A DNA stretch of 64,000 nt. Origin: Haliscomenobacter sp040403615. Lineage in GTDB: Bacteria; Bacteroidota; Bacteroidia; Chitinophagales; Saprospiraceae. The stretch is taken from contig NZ_JBBAKG010000023.1 of NCBI RefSeq assembly GCF_040403615.1, positions 13,213-77,212 on the forward strand, given 5' to 3'. Below, piece after piece: positions 34,049 to 42,352 of the stretch. Both the position numbers and the translations under genes were made by a program. Under the pieces are notes generated by a model. It ran no database searches, was not told the origin of the DNA, and saw only the letters and a program-made list of their open reading frames with translations. Each line of letters opens with the position of its first letter. Position 1 is the stretch's first letter.

Positions 34049-34665
34049 TGCATTCGGTCACCCCGTAAGTCCAGGTTTTCTAAAATTTCGGCTTCTTTGC
34101 GCAGGTATTCTTGCCAACGTTGTTTGACCTTTTCTTCATCGTTGTAACGCTTGGCCAAATCGATGAACAAACGGTAATGACCTGCTTCAGAGACCATAAA
34201 TTTGTAGTAGAAATCCCGCAGGCTTTCATCTGAAATGTGCAGTGAAAGTAGTCGAAAACGCTCACAACTGCGGGCTTCGATCAGGGCACAGGTCAATAAC
34301 TTTTCCAGGAGGCGATCTTCTCTGGTGCCGCTGCTGTTTTTCTGGAAAGCCAATAATCCATTGACATACTCATCTTTGCGTTGGCGGCCGAGTTTGAGCC
34401 CTCGCTTGTCCAGCTCATTAAGAACCAAGCGGAAATGGCCCCATTCCTCAGTTACGATTGGCGCTACTTCTCGTACCAGATCTTCTTTGTCATGAAATCC
34501 CTGGATCAAGGAAATACAGGAAGTAGCTGCTTTTTGTTCGCAATAAGCGTGGTCGGTCAGAATTTCTGCCAAATCCATCTCCGCAAGATTGACCCAACGA
34601 GGATCAGTTGGTAGTTTCAGCCCTAACATTCGTACGGTGTAGAGCTCTTTTGAATCCTGGTCCAT
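34045..34665 (-). CDS. miaE: tRNA 2-methylthio-N6-isopentenyladenosine hydroxylase-like protein
   Basis: A 206-residue diiron protein of the MiaE family, which hydroxylates the isopentenyl group of ms2i6A37 in tRNA using O2. The ferritin-like metal ligands are visible: 'ILTDHAYCEQKAA' (Glu), 'VTEEWGHFRLVL' (Glu and His), 'LIEARSCERFRLL' (Glu) and 'VSEAGHYRLF' (Glu and His). Length matches the family. miaA and miaB are not in the window. The stop codon is provided by the adjoining family B palindrome, so the C-terminus 'LRGDRMH' may have been set by its insertion. Confidence 0.85.
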   Translation of the reverse strand: MDQDSKELYTVRMLGLKLPTDPRWVNLAEMDLAEILTDHAYCEQKAATSCISLIQGFHDKEDLVREVAPIVTEEWGHFRLVLNELDKRGLKLGRQRKDEYVNGLLAFQKNSSGTREDRLLEKLLTCALIEARSCERFRLLSLHISDESLRDFYYKFMVSEAGHYRLFIDLAKRYNDEEKVKQRWQEYLRKEAEILENLDLRGDRMH

Positions 34666-34707
34666 AAAATATGGTTACATCAAGTCAAATAATTCAATAA
34701 ATCGGGC

Positions 34708-35361
34708 TCAACTCAGCAATAATCCATCCTTCATTTCCAGCCTGCGGTCACTCATTGCAGCCAGCTCTTCGTTGTGGGTAACGATGATGAAAGTTTGTTG
34801 AAAATCTTTCCGCAAATTAAAAATCAGTTGATGCAAATCCTGGGAAGATGCAGAATCGAGGTTTCCGGAAGGTTCATCAGCAAAAATAACCGCTGGTTGA
34901 TTCATCAGTGCACGGGCTACCGCCACCCGTTGTTGTTCGCCGCCCGAAAGCTGAGCTGGTTTGTGGGTAGTGCGTGCCGCCAGTCCCAGGTAATCCAGCA
35001 ATTCGTTGGCTCTTTTTTTGGCTACGCCATCGCTGGTACCATTGATGTAGGCCGGGATGCAAACATTTTCCAGGGCGGTAAATTCTGGCAACAGGTGATG
35101 AAACTGAAAAATAAACCCCAGGTTTTTGCTGCGAAAATCGGCCAGTTTTTTTTGATTTAACCTGGATATTTCTTCTCCCGCAATGTGAATCTGGCCACTA
35201 TCGGCAGCGTCCAGGGTTCCTAAAATGTGCAACAGGGTGCTCTTGCCTGCGCCAGATTTACCAACAATGGAAACAACCTCTGCTTGTTCAACATGCAGAT
35301 CAACTCCTTTCAGCACAGTCAGCTTGCCGTATAATTTTTGAATTTGTTTTGCTACAATCAT
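34708..35361 (-). CDS. ABC transporter ATPase of the LolD/MacB type
   Basis: A 217-residue ATP-binding subunit. Walker A is 'GKSGAGKSTLLH' near 36, the Q-loop is in 'GFIFQFHHLLPEF' near 84, the signature is 'LSGGEQQRVAVARAL' near 139 and Walker B is 'AVIFADEPSGNLD' near 158. Sequence and size fit LolD, which drives lipoprotein release to the outer membrane, or another MacB-like exporter. The permease (lolC/E type) is not next to it, so the partner is unknown. The ATG at 35361 is chosen over one six codons upstream because homologues start with 'MIVAKQIQK'. Confidence 0.85.
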   Translation of the reverse strand: MIVAKQIQKLYGKLTVLKGVDLHVEQAEVVSIVGKSGAGKSTLLHILGTLDAADSGQIHIAGEEISRLNQKKLADFRSKNLGFIFQFHHLLPEFTALENVCIPAYINGTSDGVAKKRANELLDYLGLAARTTHKPAQLSGGEQQRVAVARALMNQPAVIFADEPSGNLDSASSQDLHQLIFNLRKDFQQTFIIVTHNEELAAMSDRRLEMKDGLLLS

Positions 35362-35424
35362 GCGGGTAAAATTAAGCAAAAAGGAATTGGAGCAAATGAA
35401 AAAAATTAAGCCAGTGGAAAAAGA

Positions 35425-36186
35425 TTATTTGAGGTAATCCAGAAATTCTCTTCTCATCTCTGCATTTTCGAAACATCCACTGTATTCCAGGGTCAAAGTA
35501 GTGCTTTCGTCGTGTTGAATACCCCGGTGACTGACGCACATGTGCTTTGCATCTACCACAATAATGACGTCTGTTGTATCGAGGGCTTCTTGCAATGCCA
35601 GCAAAATTTGCTTGGTCATACGTTCCTGCACTTGGGGCCGACGGGCATAATAATCCACGATGCGGTTTAATTTGGAGAGGCCAATTACTTTGCCACTGGA
35701 CACGTAACCCACATGAGCTTTGCCTGTAATGGGCAAAAAATGGTGCTCACAGAATGTTTTGACCGTTATGTTTTTTTCAACCAGCATCCGGTTGTAGTCG
35801 AAGCTGTTTTCGAAAGCTGAAATTTCTGGTTTGTTGGCCGGATTCAAACCCTGGAAAATTTCCTGAACAAACATCTTGGCCACTCGTTTGGGCGTGTCTT
35901 GCAAACTATCATCGGTCAGATCCATTCCCAAGGTATCCATGATTGCAGCAAAATGATGCGCAATAATTTCCATCTTCTCTTTGTCATGCATCTCGAAAGC
36001 ATCAGGTCGCAAAGGAGTTTCTATTCCTGAACTGCTATGGTTGTCTCCCATGATTTGAGCTTTTTGACTCAAGATCAAATCGAGAGAATTCTCAGTAGTC
36101 ACCATACTGGATTGTGGTTTTTTTTCGTGCATTTTGACGCGCTTACCAACTAAAGTAACGGTGTTGCTCTTATTGTGGTTTAACAT
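35425..36186 (-). CDS. folE: GTP cyclohydrolase I
   Basis: A 253-residue enzyme that converts GTP to dihydroneopterin triphosphate, the first step of folate and pterin synthesis. The zinc site is in 'VKTFCEHHFLPITGKAHVGY' near 142, with a second Cys in 'DAKHMCVSHRGIQHDES' near 213. 'SLQDTPKRVAKMF' near 96 is also typical. Residues 1-65 are a longer, variable N-terminal tail than in E. coli FolE (222 residues). A TAnnTTTG-type box lies at 36235-36242. Confidence 0.93.
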   Translation of the reverse strand: MLNHNKSNTVTLVGKRVKMHEKKPQSSMVTTENSLDLILSQKAQIMGDNHSSSGIETPLRPDAFEMHDKEKMEIIAHHFAAIMDTLGMDLTDDSLQDTPKRVAKMFVQEIFQGLNPANKPEISAFENSFDYNRMLVEKNITVKTFCEHHFLPITGKAHVGYVSSGKVIGLSKLNRIVDYYARRPQVQERMTKQILLALQEALDTTDVIIVVDAKHMCVSHRGIQHDESTTLTLEYSGCFENAEMRREFLDYLK

Positions 36187-36234
36187 GGTAAGTTATGTCA
36201 ATTTGGATGAGAAAAACAATTATCGGCAACTTAA

Positions 36235-36242
36235 CAAACCTA
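36235..36242 (-). promoter_or_regulatory. Putative -7 box for folE
   Basis: The plus strand reads CAAACCTA (minus TAGGTTTG), a TAnnTTTG match 48 bp upstream of the folE ATG. The nearest TTG on the minus strand is about 24 bp away, longer than usual. Confidence 0.4.
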
Positions 36243-36447
36243 AATCCATTTTGGTTTGAGAAAGCACAAAATAAAAACAAATCGAAGGCTCAATTTACTT
36301 GGTACAGTCTGTTATTTGTACGTAAGGAGTGTAAGTCCAATTTTATGCGGTTTTTTTTCTAATTTCAAATTCGTCTATCGACATAACTTATTGATTCAGT
36401 GTAAAGTATTTATTTTCAATTTAAATTGAAAATATTGAAAGTTTTGG

Positions 36448-36478
36448 TTGACTCACAAGTTGTTTAGACTTAACTTTG
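36448..36478 (+). promoter_or_regulatory. Bacteroidota-type promoter for ndh
   Basis: TTG at 36448-36450, a 20-bp spacer and an exact TAnnTTTG (TAACTTTG, 36471-36478). The predicted start near 36485 leaves a leader of about 33 nt before the ATG at 36518. Confidence 0.65.
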
Positions 36479-36517
36479 CTTAGTTTTAAATCCAAACTTA
36501 GATAAATTAGACTTATT

Positions 36518-37828
36518 ATGGATGCTAACCTTCCCATTTTGCCCGATCACCCCAGAGTGGTGATTATTGGCGGCGGCTTCGCCGGATTGGCTTTGGCAAA
36601 AAAACTGCGCAAGCAACCCATTCAAGTGGTGATGCTGGATCGCAACAACTACTACACCTTTCAACCCTTGCTGTATCAAGTCGCTACTGGTGGTCTCGAG
36701 CCCGATAGCATAGCATATCCTCTGCGCAAAATTTTTCAGGGCAATCCAAAATTTTCATTTCGCATGACCGATGTACTGCGCATCAATCCTGAAGAAAAAC
36801 AAGTTGAAACCTCTATTGGTACCATCAGCTATGACCACTTGGTGGTCGCTACGGGTAGCCAAACCAATTTCTTTAATTTTGCAGATCAGGAAGAGCACAT
36901 GATGGGGCTTAAATCAGTACCTGAAGCCCTGAATTTGCGCAGCTATATCCTTCAAAATTTTGAGAAAGCAACAACTTCCGCCAACCACCAAACCCAGGAT
37001 TCCTTGATCAATATTGCCATTGTGGGTGGCGGCCCAACGGGGGTAGAGTTGGCGGGTGCGCTGGGAGAAATGAAGAAATTCGTTTTCCCCAAAGATTATC
37101 CAGACCTGGATATGAACAGAATGCGCATCGTTTTATTGGAAGCTGCGCCAAAACTGTTGGGTGGAATGAGTGAAAAGGCCAGTTCAAGGGCCTTGAAAGA
37201 CTTGCAGGATATGGGGGTAGAAGTGCAACTGAATGCCAAAGTTTCATTTTACGATGGCGCAGTTTTAATTACGGAAGACGGCTTTAAATTGCCAACTGAA
37301 ACCCTGATTTGGGCTGCTGGAGTAAAAGGACAATTTCCAGAAGGCATTGCCAGTGAAAAAATTGTAGGCGGCAATCGCATTCAGGTAGATGGATACAACC
37401 GTGTCAATGGATACGATGGATTGTATGTATTGGGAGATGCTGCGGCGATGATTACCCCTGAAACGCCCCGGGGTTACCCCATGATGGCTCCTGTAGCCAT
37501 TCAGCAAGGCCAACAATTGGGGGTGAATCTTATTCGTACCCGCAAAGGTCAGGCTTGGAAACCCTTCAAGTATTTTGACAAAGGAACCATGGCAACCATT
37601 GGCCGAAATCGGGCGGTGGTCAACTTTTTAGGTCAAACTTTTCATGGCCTGATCGCCTGGTTGATGTGGATGTTTGTACACATCATGTATTTGGTTGGTT
37701 TCCGCAATAAGGTGGCTACTTTGATGGGCTGGGTATACAATTATTTGACTTACGACCGAGCTTTGCGCTTGATTATCCGTCCTTTTGCTAAAAATATCCG
37801 CATTGAAAACTACGATAAGATTCAATAA
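36518..37828 (+). CDS. ndh: Type II NADH dehydrogenase (NAD(P)/FAD-dependent oxidoreductase)
   Basis: A 436-residue flavoprotein of the NDH-2 type, which passes electrons from NADH to quinone without pumping protons. FAD-binding 'VVIIGGGFAGLALAKKL' is at 14-30, and the NADH-binding 'IAIVGGGPTGVELAGALGE' is near 168. 'GLYVLGDAAAM' near 304 is the second FAD motif and 'PMMAPVAIQQGQQL' follows. The C-terminal part ('HGLIAWLMWMFVHIMYLVGF') is hydrophobic and fits membrane attachment. It has its own promoter and is closed by a strong terminator. Confidence 0.92.
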   Translation: MDANLPILPDHPRVVIIGGGFAGLALAKKLRKQPIQVVMLDRNNYYTFQPLLYQVATGGLEPDSIAYPLRKIFQGNPKFSFRMTDVLRINPEEKQVETSIGTISYDHLVVATGSQTNFFNFADQEEHMMGLKSVPEALNLRSYILQNFEKATTSANHQTQDSLINIAIVGGGPTGVELAGALGEMKKFVFPKDYPDLDMNRMRIVLLEAAPKLLGGMSEKASSRALKDLQDMGVEVQLNAKVSFYDGAVLITEDGFKLPTETLIWAAGVKGQFPEGIASEKIVGGNRIQVDGYNRVNGYDGLYVLGDAAAMITPETPRGYPMMAPVAIQQGQQLGVNLIRTRKGQAWKPFKYFDKGTMATIGRNRAVVNFLGQTFHGLIAWLMWMFVHIMYLVGFRNKVATLMGWVYNYLTYDRALRLIIRPFAKNIRIENYDKIQ

Positions 37829-37848
37829 CTAGGTTTTTAGTTTGAAAA

Positions 37849-37882
37849 AATCTTGGAGAAGAAGGGGCTTCTCCAAGATTTT
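37849..37882 (+). terminator. Rho-independent terminator of ndh
   Basis: TCTTGGAGAAG (37851-37861) and CTTCTCCAAGA (37868-37878) form a perfect 11-bp stem with a 6-nt loop, preceded by an A-run and followed by TTTT, 20 bp after the ndh stop. Confidence 0.85.
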
Positions 37883-37917
37883 GGCGTTGATTTTTAATGA
37901 GAATATATCAATTGGGT

Positions 37918-37925
37918 TACCTTTG
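37918..37925 (+). promoter_or_regulatory. Putative -7 box for kup
   Basis: TACCTTTG fits TAnnTTTG exactly, 42 bp before the GTG start at 37967. A well-spaced TTG is not found. Confidence 0.4.
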
Positions 37926-37966
37926 CTGCTCTCAACAAATATTTATTCAACCAAGTTGAACAAACA

Positions 37967-39865
37967 GTGAAAGAACAACAGCACAAGGTTACCTTTGGTA
38001 GCCTCATTGTAACCCTAGGAATTGTTTACGGTGATATTGGGACTTCTCCTCTTTATGTTTTCAATGCCATCGCCGGGACGGATATTCTCACCAAAGAACT
38101 CATTTACGGCGGCTTGTCTTTGATTTTTTGGACACTCACCCTCCAAGCCACTTTCAAATACATCTTTATTACTTTGAATGCCGACAACAATGGGGAAGGT
38201 GGGATTTTTGCTTTGTACTCGTTGGTCAGAAGGCGTGCCCCCAAATGGACGATTTATGTAGCCATGATTGGGTGCGCAGCGTTGATTGCCGATGGCATGA
38301 TTACGCCAGCGATCTCGTTAACCTCTGCCCTGGAAATTGCCGAAAAATCAATTCCCAAGCTTCCGATTGTGCCGGGAGTGATCACGATTTTGGTGGCCAT
38401 TTTTATGTTTCAGCAGTTTGGCACCGATACGATTGGTAAATTTTTTGGCCCTTTGATGTTGGTTTGGTTTACCATGCTCACGGTTCTTGGAATAGGCTCT
38501 ATAACTCATCACCCCGAAATATTTTTTGCCTTTAACCCTTATTATGCAGTAAAACTCTTTCAGCACCACCACAATGCCTGGTGGGTAGTTGGCGCCGTTT
38601 TTCTTTGCGTAACAGGGGCAGAAGCCTTGTACTCTGACTTGGGTCATGTAGGTAAGCGGAACGTACAAATTTCCTGGATTTTCGTCAAAACAGCCTTAAT
38701 GCTCAATTATCTTGGGCAAGGTGCCTGGATGATGGGGCATATTGGCCACAAGCTGCCCTCCAATCCCTTTGGCGGCTTGATGCCAGATTGGTTTGCGCCT
38801 TTTGGTTCGGCCATTTCTACAATTGCGGCAATTATTGCCAGTCAGGCTTTGATTACGGGATCATTCTCCCTGATTCACGAGGCCATTCGCATCAAAACCT
38901 GGTTTAGAATTGTGGTATACCACCCATCGCGGCACCGTTCGCAGATGTACATTCCATTTGTCAACTGGTTGCTTTTTTCAGGGTGTTTGGCTGTGGTATT
39001 GTATTTCAAGAGTTCATCCAGAATGGAAGCTGCGTATGGTATTGCCATCACCATTGCCATGTTGAGTACTACCATTTTGTTGTTCTTTTATCTCAAAAGC
39101 CGCAAGGCCATGCCTACGGCAGCCATATACATTCTGATCTTTTTGTTCATCATGATTGAAGGAACCTTCTTTGTGGCCAATGCTCAAAAAATCGCCCATG
39201 GTGCTGGCTTTGCCTTGATTTTGGGAGGGTTGTTCTTCTTGGTCATGTTTACGGTGTACAATGCCAAGTTGCTTACCAAGCAAAAGCGCAACGTGATCAT
39301 GTTGGCCAAAGCTTTGCTTACAATACGGGCGGTTAGTCGGGATGAAACCATCCCGCTTTATGCGTCTCACCTGGTATTTTTGACTTCTACGCGTAAAAAA
39401 GACCTGATCGAAGAAGCCATACCCCAATCCATCTACACTGGCCAACCCAAGCGGGCGGATGTATACTGGTTGCTTCACTTTTCGGAAGAAGATGAACCGT
39501 ATACCAATTACTACAAGTTTACAGAAATTGAAGCGGGGCTGATGTATCGTCTTGATTTCCACTTGGGTTACAAAATTCACCCGGATGTAAGCGAGTTCTT
39601 CCCAAGGGCAGTGAATGAACTGGCCGCTCAGGGCAAAATTGAATTAAAAAACCATTACCCTACCTTGCAAGAGTACGAAGTCGGACCTGACTTCCGCTTT
39701 GTATTGTTGGATACGGCGTTCCTGATTTCACCGGTGATGCCAATCCGCGAGCAACTTTTGTTGAAAGGATATTTGTTGCTGAAAAAGATCGGCGTGTCTT
39801 CAGAATCTTACTTTGTATTGGAACCCGGTAGCTGGGTCAAAGAGCAAGTCATTGTGAATGACTAA
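37967..39865 (+). CDS. kup: KUP-type potassium uptake protein
   Basis: A 632-residue proton-coupled K+ transporter. It starts with GTG: 'VTFGSLIVTLGIVYGDIGTS' is the classic first helix, with twelve hydrophobic segments through about residue 445 and a cytoplasmic C-terminal domain of about 180 residues. 'YGDIGTSPLYVF' and 'GALVLCVTGAEALYSDLGHV'-type motifs (here 'VFLCVTGAEALYSDLGHV' near 218) are family marks and include the conserved acidic residues. Length is as expected. It is preceded by the ndh terminator and followed by a hairpin shared with the convergent DUF721 gene. Confidence 0.93.
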   Translation: MKEQQHKVTFGSLIVTLGIVYGDIGTSPLYVFNAIAGTDILTKELIYGGLSLIFWTLTLQATFKYIFITLNADNNGEGGIFALYSLVRRRAPKWTIYVAMIGCAALIADGMITPAISLTSALEIAEKSIPKLPIVPGVITILVAIFMFQQFGTDTIGKFFGPLMLVWFTMLTVLGIGSITHHPEIFFAFNPYYAVKLFQHHHNAWWVVGAVFLCVTGAEALYSDLGHVGKRNVQISWIFVKTALMLNYLGQGAWMMGHIGHKLPSNPFGGLMPDWFAPFGSAISTIAAIIASQALITGSFSLIHEAIRIKTWFRIVVYHPSRHRSQMYIPFVNWLLFSGCLAVVLYFKSSSRMEAAYGIAITIAMLSTTILLFFYLKSRKAMPTAAIYILIFLFIMIEGTFFVANAQKIAHGAGFALILGGLFFLVMFTVYNAKLLTKQKRNVIMLAKALLTIRAVSRDETIPLYASHLVFLTSTRKKDLIEEAIPQSIYTGQPKRADVYWLLHFSEEDEPYTNYYKFTEIEAGLMYRLDFHLGYKIHPDVSEFFPRAVNELAAQGKIELKNHYPTLQEYEVGPDFRFVLLDTAFLISPVMPIREQLLLKGYLLLKKIGVSSESYFVLEPGSWVKEQVIVND

Positions 39866-39867
39866 GT

Positions 39868-39913
39868 TAATTTGGTGATGGGCTGTCCAGAACATCAGTC
39901 CATTACCAAATTA
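39868..39913. terminator. Bidirectional terminator between kup and DUF721 gene
   Basis: TAATTTGGTGATGG (39868-39881) pairs with CCATTACCAAATTA (39900-39913) with one G-T wobble. The stop codon of the DUF721 gene lies inside the right arm. Confidence 0.65.
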
Positions 39914-40201
39914 TTTGATGATTACTTCTTCGAGGTATTCTTCCCCAAGCTCTTCATTAAGCATTTTGCGGATTTTTTCACGGCCGTAAAAAAGTTCCTG
40001 ACACAGGGAGGGAGAATCAATGAGGAGATAAAGCTTGCGGCGGATCACCCGCACTTGGGTGGTGTGTTTGGCAATGCTTGGCCCCATCAAGCTGCTCCAG
40101 GCTGCTTTGATTTGCGCTTCACTGATGCCTTGCTTGAGGCGGTATTGGTTTACCAACTCCAACAAAGCTTCCTTCAATGTTTTTTCATCGTATTTTGACA
40201 T
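39911..40201 (-). CDS. DUF721 family protein
   Basis: A 96-residue protein of the DUF721 (DciA-like) family. 'LKEALLELVNQYRLKQGISE' followed by 'AWSSLMGPSIAKHT' and 'KLYLLIDSPSLCQELFYGRE' is the usual order of helix, Trp-containing turn and beta region. Family members in other phyla load or regulate the replicative helicase (DciA); whether this short form does so is not known. It starts 55 bp from the divergent LOG gene, whose promoter overlaps its 5' end. Confidence 0.8.
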   Translation of the reverse strand: MSKYDEKTLKEALLELVNQYRLKQGISEAQIKAAWSSLMGPSIAKHTTQVRVIRRKLYLLIDSPSLCQELFYGREKIRKMLNEELGEEYLEEVIIK

Positions 40202-40225
40202 GCTACGAAATTAACGCTATTTTTG
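40195..40225 (+). promoter_or_regulatory. Bacteroidota-type promoter for the LOG-family gene
   Basis: TTG at 40195-40197, a 20-bp spacer and TATTTTTG at 40218-40225, an exact consensus match. Transcription would start near 40232, 25 nt before the ATG. The TTG lies in the 5' end of the divergent DUF721 gene. Confidence 0.7.
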
Positions 40226-40256
40226 ATTTCTTTCAACCCAAAATTCTACTTTCACC

Positions 40257-40838
40257 ATGCAAGCAATTACGGTTTTTTGTGGGGCAAATACAGGCACAGA
40301 TCCTATTTATACCCAAGTAGCCCGTCAAATGGGGCATTTGTTGGCTGAAGAGGGCATTGCTTTGGTTTATGGAGGGGGTAAAGTAGGACTGATGGGCGTA
40401 ATCGCCGATGCAGTATTGGAAAAAGGAGGTAAGGTGATCGGTGTAATTCCCCATTTTTTGGCTCAAAAAGAAGTGGAGCATACCGGAGTAACCGAGATGC
40501 ATTATTCTGAGACCATGCATGAGCGAAAAATGAAAATGTTTGAGATTTCGGATGGTGCAATTGCCATGCCGGGGGGCTTTGGTACCTTGGATGAATTGTT
40601 TGAACTCTGCACCTGGGCTCAGCTAGGGCTACACGGAAAACCTTTGTGCATCCTCAATGCCAACGGCTTCTACGATGGACTCTTGCAGTTTTTGGATCGT
40701 TTGGTGGCAGATGGATTTCTTAAGTCAGAAAATCGAGGCATAATCGTGGATGCCAATCAACCAACAGACGCATTAGCGAAAATGCGCGCATACACACCAG
40801 TTTCCGTTCCAAAATGGATCACCAAAGAAGAAATTTAG
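40257..40838 (+). CDS. LOG family protein (TIGR00730), cytokinin-riboside phosphoribohydrolase type
   Basis: A 193-residue Rossmann-fold protein. 'GMITVFCG'-type opening (here 'AITVFCGANTGTDPIY'), 'LVYGGGKVGLMG' near 37, and the diagnostic 'PGGFGTLDELFE' near 101 with catalytic Arg and Glu. LOG proteins split nucleoside 5'-monophosphates to base and ribose-5-phosphate; bacterial members are often mis-called lysine decarboxylases. The physiological substrate here is unknown. A truncated family A repeat follows right after the stop. Confidence 0.92.
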   Translation: MQAITVFCGANTGTDPIYTQVARQMGHLLAEEGIALVYGGGKVGLMGVIADAVLEKGGKVIGVIPHFLAQKEVEHTGVTEMHYSETMHERKMKMFEISDGAIAMPGGFGTLDELFELCTWAQLGLHGKPLCILNANGFYDGLLQFLDRLVADGFLKSENRGIIVDANQPTDALAKMRAYTPVSVPKWITKEEI

Positions 40839-40873
40839 CAACACAAAAAACCGGGCAGTAATTTTTTGCCTCA
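40839..40873. repeat. Family A palindromic element, truncated copy
   Basis: CAACACAAAAAACCGGGCAG and TAATTTTTTGCCTC resemble the ends of the family A element at 20969-21080 with the centre removed. It fills the gap between the LOG gene and the convergent photolyase gene. Confidence 0.55.
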
Positions 40874-40876
40874 GAC

Positions 40877-42202
40877 TTAAACGACAGGTGTTGCCAATTC
40901 TGCTAACCAGTGCTTGATGTAAGCCCCATCGGGATCATAGCGTTTTGCCTGAGTTTCGATGTTGAAATAACGATCTTCCCGAGGGTCGGAACCAACCCCG
41001 GCGATGTAATTCCAGTTGCCCCAATTGCTGCAAACATCGTAGTCAATCAGTATGGACTCAAAGTATTCTGCACCCATTTGCCAGTTGAGGTTCAGGTCTT
41101 TGGATAAATAGCTGGCCACATTTTGCCGTCCGCGGTTCGACATAAAGCCGGTATTTTTCAATTCCAGCATATTGGCATCAATGAAGGGGATGCCGGTTTT
41201 TCCTGCTGTCCAACGCTCCAATAGTTCAGCATTTTCAACCCATTTTGGATCAATCTGACCACGGGTGCCTCCTTTCTGAAAAATTTTATTGCCGTATTTT
41301 TTACCCATGAAGCGGAAAAAATCGCGCCAGAGCAATTCAAAGAACAACCAGTAGGTCGATTCATTGGCACCGCGTTCCTTTTCGTATTTTTTCAGTTCGT
41401 GGTAAACCATTTTGGGTGAAATACAACCTTGCGACAGCCAGGGACTGAGCTTGGAAGAGTAATCTCCGCCGAGCATTCCATTGCGGCTTTCTTTGTAGTC
41501 TTTAATAAAATTGGTTTCCCAGAGGTAATACTGCACGCGTTTGAGTCCTTCAGTTTCTCCGCCTTTAAAATTCAATGCTGCGCGGGGATCAGGCTCAAAA
41601 TGTTGGTGTCCTAAATCTTCCAAGGTGGGTATTTCCCCTGGCTCGAGGTCGATAGAAAGTGGATTAAAGGTTTGGATTGGCCGAGGCAAAGGGTCTCGTA
41701 CTGGAACGATGCGTTCTACTTCTTTGCGAAACTGGGTGAATACATCGGGCGTATGCTGAATCGGGAAAGGCAAATCCGCAGTGTAGTACAGCATTTTGCC
41801 CCGATTGTAACGCATTTCCTGGCCGATGCTCCACAATTTTTGCTCCAGCGTGTCCTGGACACGTGCTTCTTCCTGGGTGCGTTCGCGATTGCAAAAGATC
41901 CAACTGGATTTGGTGGCTTCAGCCAGGTCAAACAGCACCTCTTCTGCGTTGCCCACCAGAATGATCAAGTCGCTATTGAGTTTGCGCAATGACTGTCGCA
42001 AATCGGCTACACTCTCCAGGATAAACTTGGTGCGGTATTTTCCAGTTTTGGGAAAACCAAAAGAGGTATTCCCTTTGAACAGACGGTCTTCGAAAACAAA
42101 AACCGGAATCACTTCATAGGCATTGCGCATTGCATCTTGCAGTGCTTCGTTGTCGTGCAAGCGCAAATCCATGCGAAACCACACGATTGCTTTTCTCTTC
42201 AT
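40877..42202 (-). CDS. DASH-type cryptochrome / photolyase
   Basis: A 441-residue flavoprotein of the CRY-DASH group, which repairs cyclobutane pyrimidine dimers in single-stranded or looped DNA and may sense blue light. The N-terminal antenna domain starts 'AIVWFRMDLRLHDNEAL'. FAD-binding motifs are 'GGDYSSKLSPWLSQGCISP' near 245, 'FFELLWRDFFRFMGKKYGN' near 285, 'GIPFIDANMLELKNTGFMSN' near 340 and 'DYDVCSNWGNWNYIAGVGSD', the last diagnostic for DASH. The ATG at 42202 starts just before the conserved N-terminus; a longer frame reaches 42289. Confidence 0.92.
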   Translation of the reverse strand: MKRKAIVWFRMDLRLHDNEALQDAMRNAYEVIPVFVFEDRLFKGNTSFGFPKTGKYRTKFILESVADLRQSLRKLNSDLIILVGNAEEVLFDLAEATKSSWIFCNRERTQEEARVQDTLEQKLWSIGQEMRYNRGKMLYYTADLPFPIQHTPDVFTQFRKEVERIVPVRDPLPRPIQTFNPLSIDLEPGEIPTLEDLGHQHFEPDPRAALNFKGGETEGLKRVQYYLWETNFIKDYKESRNGMLGGDYSSKLSPWLSQGCISPKMVYHELKKYEKERGANESTYWLFFELLWRDFFRFMGKKYGNKIFQKGGTRGQIDPKWVENAELLERWTAGKTGIPFIDANMLELKNTGFMSNRGRQNVASYLSKDLNLNWQMGAEYFESILIDYDVCSNWGNWNYIAGVGSDPREDRYFNIETQAKRYDPDGAYIKHWLAELATPVV

Positions 42203-42352
42203 GGTTAAAAAGGTTGAGGAGGACACAAAATCCGATATCATAACAAAAGCACCTAGCTGTAGTTTAGGGTAAAATGTATTTTTTTCCAAAAAGTCAATTC
42301 CTCTAACGAAATTTGTAGCGTTGGAGAAATTTGAAATTCCAACAAGAGCGTT

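Larger units (their letters stand above)
36187..36517. promoter_or_regulatory. Divergent 331-bp intergenic region between folE and ndh
   Basis: No gene is seen. It is AT-rich and holds the promoters of both flanking genes: minus-strand TAGGTTTG at 36242-36235 for folE, and plus-strand TTG (36448-36450), 20 bp, TAACTTTG (36471-36478) for ndh. No other hairpin or repeat was recognised. Confidence 0.5.

Noticed and set aside
40877..42202. A light-sensing cluster around the CRY-DASH gene
   Set aside because: The neighbours (LOG, tilS, DUF721) have no known link to light or DNA repair.
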